NCBI GenBank assembly: GCA_016787725.1
Contig: JAEUTZ010000016.1
Location: forward strand, 338,217 to 402,216
DNA length: 64,000 nt
Source of the DNA: Cyclobacteriaceae bacterium
GTDB lineage: Bacteria; Bacteroidota; Bacteroidia; Cytophagales; Cyclobacteriaceae
Direction of reading: 5' to 3'
The notes beneath the pieces are model-generated. The model was given only the letters and a program-made list of their open reading frames with translations, was not told where the DNA came from and made no database searches. The position numbers were made by a program, and so were the translations under genes. Shown piece after piece: positions 48,226 to 56,645 of the stretch. Every line of letters begins with the position of its first letter. The stretch's first letter is position 1.

Positions 48226-50109
48226 TTAATACGCTCGCACTAACTTACCATCCATGTAGTTCATGTACGAACGGTTCACCACACGCATGCCGCCTGGCGT
48301 TGGGTAGTCTCCTGTAAAATACCAATCGCCCGAATGACCGGGAATGGCCTTGTGTAAATTTTCTACCGTTTGGAATAACACCTGCAAGTCTGCTTTCATA
48401 TCGGGTGGACGAACGATGTCAGTAATTTTTTCAGAAATTTCATCATAGGTGAATTGGTCATACAATCGCTTCACATAGTTAACCGGCTCCTGATTATGTT
48501 CGGCCTGACGACACTGCTCGTAGACTTCTCCCAACAAGTAATCTTTCCCCTGGTCTTTTAACAATTGAATAACTGCACGGAAGGCAACAAACTCACCCAT
48601 CTTGCTCATATCAATTCCATAGCAATCCGGGAACCGGATTTGCGGGGCCGAAGAGATCACCACAATTTTCTTGGGCTGTAACCGATCCAGCATTTTCAGA
48701 ATGCTTTTTTCCAATGTGGTACCCCGAACAATGGAATCGTCAATGACCACCAGCGTATCCTTCCCTTTGTTTACCACTTCGTAGGTGGTATCATAAACGT
48801 GGGCCACCATATCATCGCGGTGCGAATCGTCTGTAATAAACGTTCGTAACTTAACATCCTTAATGACGATTTTTTCAATGCGCGGCCGGAAGGACAAAAT
48901 ATCTTCGAGCGAGTCCACCGAAGGCTTGGCATCAATGATGATATCTTTTTGTTTGGCCACCAGATAGTCTTCAATGCCTTTCATCATTCCCATAAAAGCG
49001 GTTTCAGCTGTATTGGGTATGTAAGAGAAGATGGTGTTCTTCAAATCAAAGTTGATGGCTTTTAATACCTGAGGTACCAATAACCGGCCTAACTGTTTTC
49101 GCTCCTGATAAATTTCCGGATCGGTACCCCTTGAAAAATAGATCCGTTCAAAGCTGCACGATTTCTTTTCAGTGGCTTTCAGAATTTCCTGTACCTGAAA
49201 CTCTCCATTTTTAGCAATCACCAGGGCGTGGCCGGGTGAAATTTCCTGAATTTGGGAATAGTTGACATTGAAGGCCGTCTTTATGGCTGGTTTTTCGGAT
49301 GCCACCACCACCACTTCTTCATCAGCATAGTAATAAGCCGGGCGAATACCACCGGGGTCCCGTACCACAAAGGCAGAGCCGGATCCGGTCATGCCTGCCA
49401 TGGTGTATCCCCCGTCAAAATCCTTACAGGCACGCCTTAATACGCGGGTTAGATCCAATTCATTTTCGATGATATCGGATACCTCCTTGTTGGTGAAATC
49501 ATCTTTGTATTTTTCGAAGAGAGACTGAACTTCAAGATCCAGAAAGTGACCGATCTTTTCCATCACCGTAACGGTATCCACCTTGTCTTTGGGATGCTGC
49601 CCTAACTCCACCAGAATATTGAACAACTCATCAACATTGGTCATGTTAAAATTTCCCGCCATGACCAGGTTGCGGCTGCGCCAGTTGTTTTGGCGGAGAA
49701 AGGGGTGAACGTTTTCAATACTATTCAAGCCGTGGGTACCATACCGGAGATGACCGAGCCAGACTTCTCCGCTGAAGGCTACATTTTCTTTCAGCCAGTG
49801 CTCATCGCGGAACTTATCTTTTCCTTCTTTTTGAGCTTTCTTGTACTTCTTTCCGATCTTTTTGAATAAGTGAGCCACCGGTTGGGCTTTAATGGAGCGA
49901 TAGCGGCTGAAAAAGCGGAACCCGGGTTTTTGATCAATCTTGATGTTGGCGATTCCGGCTCCATCCTGGCCCCGGTTGTGCTGTTTTTCCATCAGAATGT
50001 ACATCTTATTAATGGCGTAGGTAGGGCCATACTTTTCGATGTAATAGGAGAGGGGTTTGCGCAATCGAATGAGGGCTATGCCACATTCATGAAGGATGGA
50101 ATCGCTCAT
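48226..50109 (-). CDS. Long-form amidophosphoribosyltransferase
   Basis: First step of purine synthesis, glutamine + PRPP to phosphoribosylamine, or a closely related glutamine amidotransferase. At 627 residues it is longer than standard PurF (about 470-510). The N-terminus is MSDSILHECGIAL, so the catalytic cysteine is C9 and needs removal of an 8-residue propeptide. GHLRYGTHG and the glutaminase loop are present, and the PRPP motif VVIDDSIVRGTT lies in the C-terminal half. Extra sequence is scattered insertions and a C-terminal extension (SYMNYMDGKLVRAY). A good promoter lies upstream. Confidence 0.85.
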   Translation of the reverse strand: MSDSILHECGIALIRLRKPLSYYIEKYGPTYAINKMYILMEKQHNRGQDGAGIANIKIDQKPGFRFFSRYRSIKAQPVAHLFKKIGKKYKKAQKEGKDKFRDEHWLKENVAFSGEVWLGHLRYGTHGLNSIENVHPFLRQNNWRSRNLVMAGNFNMTNVDELFNILVELGQHPKDKVDTVTVMEKIGHFLDLEVQSLFEKYKDDFTNKEVSDIIENELDLTRVLRRACKDFDGGYTMAGMTGSGSAFVVRDPGGIRPAYYYADEEVVVVASEKPAIKTAFNVNYSQIQEISPGHALVIAKNGEFQVQEILKATEKKSCSFERIYFSRGTDPEIYQERKQLGRLLVPQVLKAINFDLKNTIFSYIPNTAETAFMGMMKGIEDYLVAKQKDIIIDAKPSVDSLEDILSFRPRIEKIVIKDVKLRTFITDDSHRDDMVAHVYDTTYEVVNKGKDTLVVIDDSIVRGTTLEKSILKMLDRLQPKKIVVISSAPQIRFPDCYGIDMSKMGEFVAFRAVIQLLKDQGKDYLLGEVYEQCRQAEHNQEPVNYVKRLYDQFTYDEISEKITDIVRPPDMKADLQVLFQTVENLHKAIPGHSGDWYFTGDYPTPGGMRVVNRSYMNYMDGKLVRAY

Positions 50110-50174
50110 AAATTTTTAGTTCAAATCGCCCAAACTCACCGCCTTTTCGGGGAAGCTGTCAATGAGTTATTCAA

Positions 50175-51638
50175 TTAAAGTACAAAGGTAATCCGATTAA
50201 TCCATCCCATCAACAAGTCTGGCTGCAGGAAGAGGTAGATTAAAGCTATAACCAAGACCAGATGTAAAAGATTACTGAACCCGGAACTTTTTATTGTGAC
50301 CCCTACGGGCGCCTCCTTGATAAACAAAAAATAGGGGATTTTAAGGTAGAAGAAGAGCGAAACTACCGTGTTCAGCAGCCCAACCAGAAACAGAGCAATT
50401 AAAATCATGGAATGGGTCTCCTGATAGGAGGACCAAAGGGAACTGAAGATCAGCAACTTTGCGGTAAACCCTGCCGTGGGTGGTAATCCGGTTAAGGCAA
50501 CCATGCCAATCAACATGGAGAATGCCGGGAACCAGGATAGGCGCCCCAAACCGGATAATGAGTTTACAGAATTGATATCGCCATGTTTTTCATAGTAGGT
50601 AAGAACCGCAAATACCAGGAAGTTCATCAGGAGAAAGATCGCACCATAGAAGATCGCGAAATGAATGCCCTCCAATTGCAGGGTTGTTAGACCCACCAAC
50701 ATGAACCCCGACTGGGCCACCGAAGAATAGGCCAACATCCGTTTCGGATTGGTTTGAACCAGGGCGGAGAGATTGCCCACAAGTATGGAAGCGATTGAAA
50801 CAGCCGCGATCATTTCCGGCCAGAGGTATACCGACTGACCGAACAAGTAAAACGACAAAACGAGCTTGATCAAAACAGCCATCCCTGCCAGTTTGGGGAC
50901 CACGGATAAAAAGGCAACCACGGCAGTCGGGGCAGCTTCATACACATCGGGAGCCCAGAGGTGCAAGGGTACTGCGGCCATCTTGAAGAGGAAGCCGGCC
51001 AGAATCAGAAGACACGATACCAACAGTAATGGCGATTGAGTACGCATCAATGAATCGATAAACGGAGAAGATGAAAAATCGAGAGTGCCGGCTAACCCGT
51101 ACAGGAGCGAAAGTCCATAAATCATGACCGCTGTTGCCACGGTACCAAAGAGAAAGTATTTCAAACTTCCCTCTGCGCTTTTTCGATCGAAGCTAAAGCC
51201 AACCAGCAAATAAGAGCTTAACGAAATAAGTTCCAGAGCCAACAGCACCATTACGAAATTCATACTCATGACCAGCAAACAAGCACCTAATACAACAGCC
51301 AATATCAGGAGGTGAAATTCGGCCGCTTCCTTTTTCTTGCCGGTAATAGTGAGTGTTAATAATCCGCCAATTAGAAACAGCACCTTGAAAAAAGCTGCAA
51401 AGTCATCGACCCGAAGCATGTTGCTAAAAAGTGAGACGGGTTGTTGAGGCCAGGTGATCAGAACCGGAATCAATGCAACTGCCAGAGCGATTCCTGAAAG
51501 TACAAAGGTGACATGACTTTTTTCTTTAAAGATCAAGCCCGTTGTTAATACTACAAGTATTGAAAAAGTCAAAATTAATTCCGGCCATACATAGCCGAGG
51601 CTTTCATAAATCGAGTCGAGCTGATTATTTAAGCCCAT
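50175..51638 (-). CDS. nuoN: NADH-quinone oxidoreductase subunit N
   Basis: Antiporter-like membrane subunit of respiratory complex I, 487 residues with about 14 hydrophobic segments. LHLWAPDVYEAAPTAVVAFLSVVPK is the conserved proton-channel region, and KRMLAYSSVAQSGFML is the matching later segment. Last gene of the nuoH-N operon, three bases after nuoM. Confidence 0.93.
   Translation of the reverse strand: MGLNNQLDSIYESLGYVWPELILTFSILVVLTTGLIFKEKSHVTFVLSGIALAVALIPVLITWPQQPVSLFSNMLRVDDFAAFFKVLFLIGGLLTLTITGKKKEAAEFHLLILAVVLGACLLVMSMNFVMVLLALELISLSSYLLVGFSFDRKSAEGSLKYFLFGTVATAVMIYGLSLLYGLAGTLDFSSSPFIDSLMRTQSPLLLVSCLLILAGFLFKMAAVPLHLWAPDVYEAAPTAVVAFLSVVPKLAGMAVLIKLVLSFYLFGQSVYLWPEMIAAVSIASILVGNLSALVQTNPKRMLAYSSVAQSGFMLVGLTTLQLEGIHFAIFYGAIFLLMNFLVFAVLTYYEKHGDINSVNSLSGLGRLSWFPAFSMLIGMVALTGLPPTAGFTAKLLIFSSLWSSYQETHSMILIALFLVGLLNTVVSLFFYLKIPYFLFIKEAPVGVTIKSSGFSNLLHLVLVIALIYLFLQPDLLMGWINRITFVL
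50183..50213 (-). promoter_or_regulatory. Promoter of the purF-like gene inside the nuoN 3' end
   Basis: On the minus strand TTG (50213-50211), 20 bp, TACCTTTG (50190-50183): a perfect -7 element and correct spacing. Transcription would start near 50176, leaving a leader of about 65 bases before the ATG at 50109. Confidence 0.65.
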
Positions 51639-51641
51639 CGT

Positions 51642-53231
51642 TTATGGAATTAATGTTTCCGGGGCGAACCAGCGAATGACAAATTCAGCGGCAAACGGAT
51701 TAATGTAATTCAGCAACAGTTGTGGCAGGATTCCAAAAACCAAGGCAGCCAACGCCAGCGGAATCAGCAAACTATACTCTCTGCTATCTAAATCAGCAAG
51801 GTTCCCGAGGTAGTTTTTCACCGAAAAAAGGCCATAAAACATTCGTTGAATGGTCCATAGATAATAGCCAGCTCCTAATAAAAGTCCAAACGTGGCTGCA
51901 AGGGCCATCCACGAAGGAATCAATCCGTTAATGAACTTTGATTGGAAAGCTCCAAAGAGCACTAAGACTTCACCGATAAATCCGGCAAATCCTGGCAATC
52001 CCATCGATGCAAAAAAGGCGATCAATACAAAGGCAGTATAACCTTTCATTTTGGTGGCAAGGCCTGAATAATTTTCAATGAGACGGTCGTGGGTGCGATC
52101 GTACAAGACACCTGCAATCAGGAAGAGCATGGCGGAGATGATGCCATGGCTGAACATTTGATAAACAGCCCCGGTAATTCCTTCCACCGTTGCTGAAGCA
52201 ATTCCCAACAGAACAAATCCCATATGAGAAACAGAAGAATAAGCGATCAATCTTTTAAGATCTTTGGAGGCCATGGCATTCAGGGCTCCATAAATAATGG
52301 AGAGCAACCCGATGAATCCCACCAGCCAACTGAAGTAGATGGCACCATCTGGAAAAATGGGATAGGCAAATCGTAACAATCCATAGCCGCCAAATTTCAA
52401 TAACAAGGCGGCCAGTATAACGGATATTGGCGTGGGGGCTTCTACGTGGGCATCGGGCAACCAGGTATGAAAAGGTACGGCTGGAAGTTTGATGATGAAT
52501 CCAACAAATAAAAGTAAGAAAGCCCAGAGCCGGAACGAATAGGGCCCGAGGTAAGAATTCGAATCCAAAGCCAGTGCTGATCCGGAAATCAGGTTGGCAG
52601 GATCTTGCATATAGAGTACGTTGAAGGTGTGGACCAGGTCCGCCTGCCCCGGTGTTTTTGTTGATAAGTAGAGTCCAACCAATACAATCAAAATGAAAAT
52701 GGAGCCAAGCAACGTATAAAGAAAAAACTTGATCGATGCATATTCCCTTTTTGGACCGCCCCAGATTCCAATCAAAAAATACATGGGCAGCAGCATGAAT
52801 TCAAAGAAGACGTAAAAGAGAAGAAAGTCGAGTGCACAAAAGCTGCCCAAAATGGCGCCATTTAAAGTCAACAACAACACAAAATAGCCTTTCCGATTTT
52901 GTTCAATCGTCCAGGAAGAGACGGTGGCGATAAACATAATGAAAACAGACAAGGCCACCAGTGGAAAACTTAATCCATCCAAGGCAACAAAATATTCTGC
53001 TCGTAATTCCCCCCACGCTCCAAGATTCATGGTAATCCAAGGGGTTTTTTCAATGAGTTGATAACCCGCACTGATTTTAAAATTGAGAACGATGGCCAGC
53101 AGGACCAGCAGTTGAAGGATATTTACTGTTAAACTCACGGCCCTGAAAGCATTTGATAGTCGCGCTGGCATCGCCAGAATTACCAGGGCTGCGACTATTG
53201 GGATGAAGATGAGGTAAGACAGTAAGTGCAT
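51642..53231 (-). CDS. nuoM: NADH-quinone oxidoreductase subunit M
   Basis: Antiporter-like complex I subunit, 529 residues from the ATG at 53231; a longer frame from a TTG at 53279 overlaps nuoL and is not credible. Conserved: FHTWLPDAHVEAPTPISVILAALLLK and LKRLIAYSSVSHMGFVLLG. Start ATG overlaps the nuoL TGA by one base. Confidence 0.93.
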   Translation of the reverse strand: MHLLSYLIFIPIVAALVILAMPARLSNAFRAVSLTVNILQLLVLLAIVLNFKISAGYQLIEKTPWITMNLGAWGELRAEYFVALDGLSFPLVALSVFIMFIATVSSWTIEQNRKGYFVLLLTLNGAILGSFCALDFLLFYVFFEFMLLPMYFLIGIWGGPKREYASIKFFLYTLLGSIFILIVLVGLYLSTKTPGQADLVHTFNVLYMQDPANLISGSALALDSNSYLGPYSFRLWAFLLLFVGFIIKLPAVPFHTWLPDAHVEAPTPISVILAALLLKFGGYGLLRFAYPIFPDGAIYFSWLVGFIGLLSIIYGALNAMASKDLKRLIAYSSVSHMGFVLLGIASATVEGITGAVYQMFSHGIISAMLFLIAGVLYDRTHDRLIENYSGLATKMKGYTAFVLIAFFASMGLPGFAGFIGEVLVLFGAFQSKFINGLIPSWMALAATFGLLLGAGYYLWTIQRMFYGLFSVKNYLGNLADLDSREYSLLIPLALAALVFGILPQLLLNYINPFAAEFVIRWFAPETLIP

Positions 53232-55147
53232 CAGTAAATAATCCAAAGTATAAAAATAAGGAGGCCCGCCATTGCCCAAAGCAGGTACGATTGAATTTTT
53301 CCATTGACAATGGATCGCGCGAATATTCCAACTCCGCGAGCCGCACTAGCCGAACCATTAACTAGGCCATCTAAAATGTATCGATCGGTCCAATTGGTGA
53401 TAAAGGCCATCGTTACCTGAACATATATGAGCTGGTGGATGAAGAGATCGATCAGATTTTTATCAACGAACGAAGTGATCCGGGAAAATAGATGCGACAG
53501 GATGATGATTTGGAGATCAATCCAATCTAATAGATGATGCGGAGCCAGCCATGGTGCAACCGCTTTCACACTTCTGCTGCGATAGAGCAGATACCCAATA
53601 ATCAGAGATAGAATTATAAGTGATACCGATATGACGGTTATACTAAAGGGTGTGTGATGGGTTGTGCCCATCAACCAATTGGTTAAAGAGTTCAATTGAC
53701 CTTGATAAAAGAGAAACGAAATTGACCCGAAAGCAAGCGCCAGGACGGGTATTCTCATGATCATAGGCACTTCCCGTACCGGAGTGAGATTTTCCTTGCC
53801 AAAGAAAACATACCACACCAAACGGAACGTATAGAGGGGTGTGAGGAAGGTAACTACCCAGGCAGAAAGAAGAACCAGCCACCGTATTGAAAAAATAGAT
53901 CCCGCCCAGGTCTGCACATCTGTTAAGATCATTTCTTTGGAAATAAATCCAGCGGTCAAAGGCAATCCCGCCAGCGATGCAGCACAAATCAAAAAGCCAA
54001 GATAGGTTACCGGTAATTTTTTTCTCAAGCCGCCCAGGCTGCGAATGTCCTGAACATCGAAAGCGGGTTGTTCATGCTTAATGACCTGCTGCATGGCATG
54101 AAGGATGGAACCTGTGCCAAGAAAAAGGCCGGCTTTAAAAAACGCATGGTGTAAAAGGTGTTCATATGCGCCTTGCATTGCGCCTGATCCAATGGCCATC
54201 ACCATCAAACCCAATTGCGAAATGGTTGAATAAGCCAGAATTTTTTTGATATCGAATTGCACCAAAGCTCCGAGGGCGCCCCATACTGCCGTGATTGCCC
54301 CGACACTGGCGACAATCAAAAGGCTATTGGCAGTAAAAATTGGTTCGATGCGGATTAAAAGAAATACTCCCGCTGCCACCATGGTTGCTGCGTGGATCAG
54401 GGCCGATACGGGGGTAGGTCCCTCCATGGCATCGGGCAACCAGTTTAAGAGTGGAAACTGTGCCGACTTGCCAACGACTCCAAAAAAGATACAGATCCCG
54501 GCTGTTGTCAACCAGGTTGGGTCAATAGCCGTAAAGGCGTCAATGTCCAGATTACCGGCTTGTGACCATAGAATCATTAATCCAATCAAAAATCCGAGAT
54601 CACCAACTTTATTAAGGAGATAAGCTTTGGTGGAAGCCTGAGCCGCTGCTTGCTTTTCATGCCAGTGGCCGATCAGCCGGTATGAACTGAAGCCAACCAA
54701 TTCCCAAAAACAAAACGTTACCAATAAGTTATTGCTCATCACGAGACCAAGCATGGCAAATGTGAAGAACCCCAGCAGACTGAAGTACCGGATTACATTT
54801 TTATCTTGGGCCATGTACCCAATAGAAAATATGTGCACAAAAAAGGAAACCCAGGTAACCACGGTCACCATTGTTAGCGTAGTTGGGTCGAGTAGAAATC
54901 CAATCGACACGATTTTGTTGTTGAGGGTAAACCAGGGGATCGAAAATTTCTGATCGGGAATGCCCGCATCAGCTAACAGAACAGCAGTGCCTAACGCAGT
55001 CAACAATAATAAAAAACTGCTAATGAGTGGAGTCAACCAGGAAAATTTTTCCTTGATAAGATTGGCGATTCCTGCTGCGAGTAATGGTGTACAGAGAACG
55101 CTTACTGCCAAGCCTTGTGAAAACGATATGTCAGAAATTGAGATCAC
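53231..55147 (-). CDS. nuoL: NADH-quinone oxidoreductase subunit L
   Basis: Largest antiporter-like subunit, 638 residues, including the C-terminal lateral helix region. Conserved LLNWLPDAMEGPTPVSALIHAATMV and KKILAYSTISQLGLM. Starts with GTG at 55147, overlapping the nuoK TGA by four bases (GTGA). Confidence 0.93.
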   Translation of the reverse strand: MISISDISFSQGLAVSVLCTPLLAAGIANLIKEKFSWLTPLISSFLLLLTALGTAVLLADAGIPDQKFSIPWFTLNNKIVSIGFLLDPTTLTMVTVVTWVSFFVHIFSIGYMAQDKNVIRYFSLLGFFTFAMLGLVMSNNLLVTFCFWELVGFSSYRLIGHWHEKQAAAQASTKAYLLNKVGDLGFLIGLMILWSQAGNLDIDAFTAIDPTWLTTAGICIFFGVVGKSAQFPLLNWLPDAMEGPTPVSALIHAATMVAAGVFLLIRIEPIFTANSLLIVASVGAITAVWGALGALVQFDIKKILAYSTISQLGLMVMAIGSGAMQGAYEHLLHHAFFKAGLFLGTGSILHAMQQVIKHEQPAFDVQDIRSLGGLRKKLPVTYLGFLICAASLAGLPLTAGFISKEMILTDVQTWAGSIFSIRWLVLLSAWVVTFLTPLYTFRLVWYVFFGKENLTPVREVPMIMRIPVLALAFGSISFLFYQGQLNSLTNWLMGTTHHTPFSITVISVSLIILSLIIGYLLYRSRSVKAVAPWLAPHHLLDWIDLQIIILSHLFSRITSFVDKNLIDLFIHQLIYVQVTMAFITNWTDRYILDGLVNGSASAARGVGIFARSIVNGKIQSYLLWAMAGLLIFILWIIY

Positions 55148-55452
55148 AATTTTTCGTGTAAGTCCCGAAACTGATCCGGAACCACAGTTTGATAAAACCG
55201 ATAGGCTTTTAATAGAATTGCAATGCCAACGGCTGCTTCACATACCGCCACAATGATGATGAATAAGGCAAACAATTGGCCATCCAATCCGGGAGTTGAT
55301 TGATTAAAGGCAACCAGGTTCAGATTAGCCGCGTTCAACATAAGTTCAATGCCCATCAGAATCATAATGGCATTCTTTTTTGTGAAAACCATTAGCAATC
55401 CCGAACAGAATAGGAAAACACCCAAATAAAAGAGCAGATCGGTTTTATTCAT
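55144..55452 (-). CDS. nuoK: NADH-quinone oxidoreductase subunit K
   Basis: Small membrane subunit, 102 residues from the ATG at 55452, the normal NuoK length. The upstream extension in the frame is spurious. Three hydrophobic segments; MILMGIELMLNAANLNLVAF carries the conserved glutamate and Asn. Overlaps nuoJ by eight bases and nuoL by four. Confidence 0.93.
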   Translation of the reverse strand: MNKTDLLFYLGVFLFCSGLLMVFTKKNAIMILMGIELMLNAANLNLVAFNQSTPGLDGQLFALFIIIVAVCEAAVGIAILLKAYRFYQTVVPDQFRDLHEKL

Positions 55453-55954
55453 GTGGATGTTTTTTGAACCAGGAGGCTGTGAAAGCTGCGCCCACCAGGC
55501 AAACCAACAAAAGCACTCCACTTACTTCAAATGGCGCTACATAGGTGCTCATCAATTCAATTCCAATGGCCTGGCTATTCATAGAAATTTGGGAAGCAAT
55601 TCGGCTTTCGAATTGAGTTTCATGATAAGAGATTATTAAAACCGAAGCTACGCCAACGGTCAGGGCAATTCCAAAAAACCAATGGGTTGCGGCTGTAAGC
55701 AGCGGTTTTCCGGCAATCCGATTAGTCAGCATGATTCCGAAAATGATCAACACCAGCACCCCACCCGCGTAAATCAGAAGTTGAGTAGCGGCTAAAAATT
55801 CCGCGTGAAGCAAAGCGAAAATGCCCGCCAGCGAAATCAGGCAACCCATCAGGCCCAACGCGGCATACATCAGATTCTTATGAGCAATCATCAACAGGAC
55901 GCTACCTGTGCAGGTTCCTGCCAATGCATAAAGTATAATCTCTTGCAAAATCAT
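55445..55954 (-). CDS. nuoJ: NADH-quinone oxidoreductase subunit J
   Basis: Membrane subunit, 169 residues, five hydrophobic segments; FLAATQLLIYAGGVLVLIIF is the conserved NuoJ core. ATGA overlap with nuoI at its start. Confidence 0.93.
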   Translation of the reverse strand: MILQEIILYALAGTCTGSVLLMIAHKNLMYAALGLMGCLISLAGIFALLHAEFLAATQLLIYAGGVLVLIIFGIMLTNRIAGKPLLTAATHWFFGIALTVGVASVLIISYHETQFESRIASQISMNSQAIGIELMSTYVAPFEVSGVLLLVCLVGAAFTASWFKKHPHE

Positions 55955-56604
55955 GCAGGTATATCGGGACTAGTGGGTGGTTTAATTTTTGGTTTAAATG
56001 TTGGCTTGGCAGAGGGGGCACTGGTGGTTGCGCTTGTAGATTGTGTTTTTAATTGTTGGTGCTCCTCCCATTCCTTCTTTTTGCTTTCAATTTCATCGGG
56101 ACTCATCGAACCAAATGGAAAATTATGACTGGTAATATCAAACGTTGCAAAGTCATACTCTTTGGTCATCGTGAGGCATTCTGTTGGGCAAACCGTGGTG
56201 CACAATCCACAAAAGCAACACTTGGCCATATCGATGTCAAACTTGGCGGCATAGATACGCTTTGGGGTGCCATCCGAGGTTTTTCCAAACTCTTCGGCAG
56301 AGCGAATGGGTTCAATGGTGATGCAATTCACCGGGCAGATTTTAGCACATTTATCGCATACAATGCAATCATCAATTTCATTGTGCAATTTATACCGCCC
56401 GTTATCCGGAACAGGAATAGTTTCATGGGGATATTGCACTGTGGCAATTCCGGTTTGCTGATCAAAATAACCCGATTCTTGAATGGAGATCTTGCTTCTG
56501 CTCTTACGGGCCTTAAGAATATGCGCAAAGGTAAGGCGTAAACCCTGGGCGAGGGTGCGAATTGATTGGGTGAGGCCAGTCCAGTAGGTTATTTTTCTTT
56601 CCAT
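55951..56604 (-). CDS. nuoI: NADH-quinone oxidoreductase subunit I
   Basis: Peripheral-arm subunit that carries clusters N6a and N6b. 217 residues. First CxxCxxCxxxCP is C80, C83, C86, C90; second is C129, C132, C135, C139. A C-terminal tail of about 40 residues rich in Lys, Ser, Thr and Pro (PTFKPKIKPPTSPDIPA) is longer than in most homologues. Follows the histidine kinase gene by 41 bp. Confidence 0.93.
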   Translation of the reverse strand: MERKITYWTGLTQSIRTLAQGLRLTFAHILKARKSRSKISIQESGYFDQQTGIATVQYPHETIPVPDNGRYKLHNEIDDCIVCDKCAKICPVNCITIEPIRSAEEFGKTSDGTPKRIYAAKFDIDMAKCCFCGLCTTVCPTECLTMTKEYDFATFDITSHNFPFGSMSPDEIESKKKEWEEHQQLKTQSTSATTSAPSAKPTFKPKIKPPTSPDIPA

Positions 56605-56616
56605 CTATTGTACAAA

Positions 56617-56624
56617 CAAAAATA
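56617..56624 (-). promoter_or_regulatory. Possible internal promoter before nuoI
   Basis: Minus strand reads TATTTTTG, a perfect TAnnTTTG, 12 bases before the nuoI ATG and just after the kinase gene. No TTG at the -33 distance, so support is moderate to weak. Confidence 0.3.
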
Positions 56625-56645
56625 GAAGGAAATTGCTTATGGCCT

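Noticed and set aside
50131-50162. Second candidate purF promoter (TTG-N21-TGAGTTTG)
   Set aside because: Weaker -7 element than the perfect TACCTTTG promoter 50 bp upstream; may be fortuitous.
53232-53279. TTG start for nuoM
   Set aside because: Would overlap nuoL by 49 bases; ATG at 53231 with one-base overlap is normal.
56523-56535. GCAAAGGTA inside nuoI resembling a minus-strand -7 element
   Set aside because: Inside the nuoI coding region with no gene start downstream in the right place.
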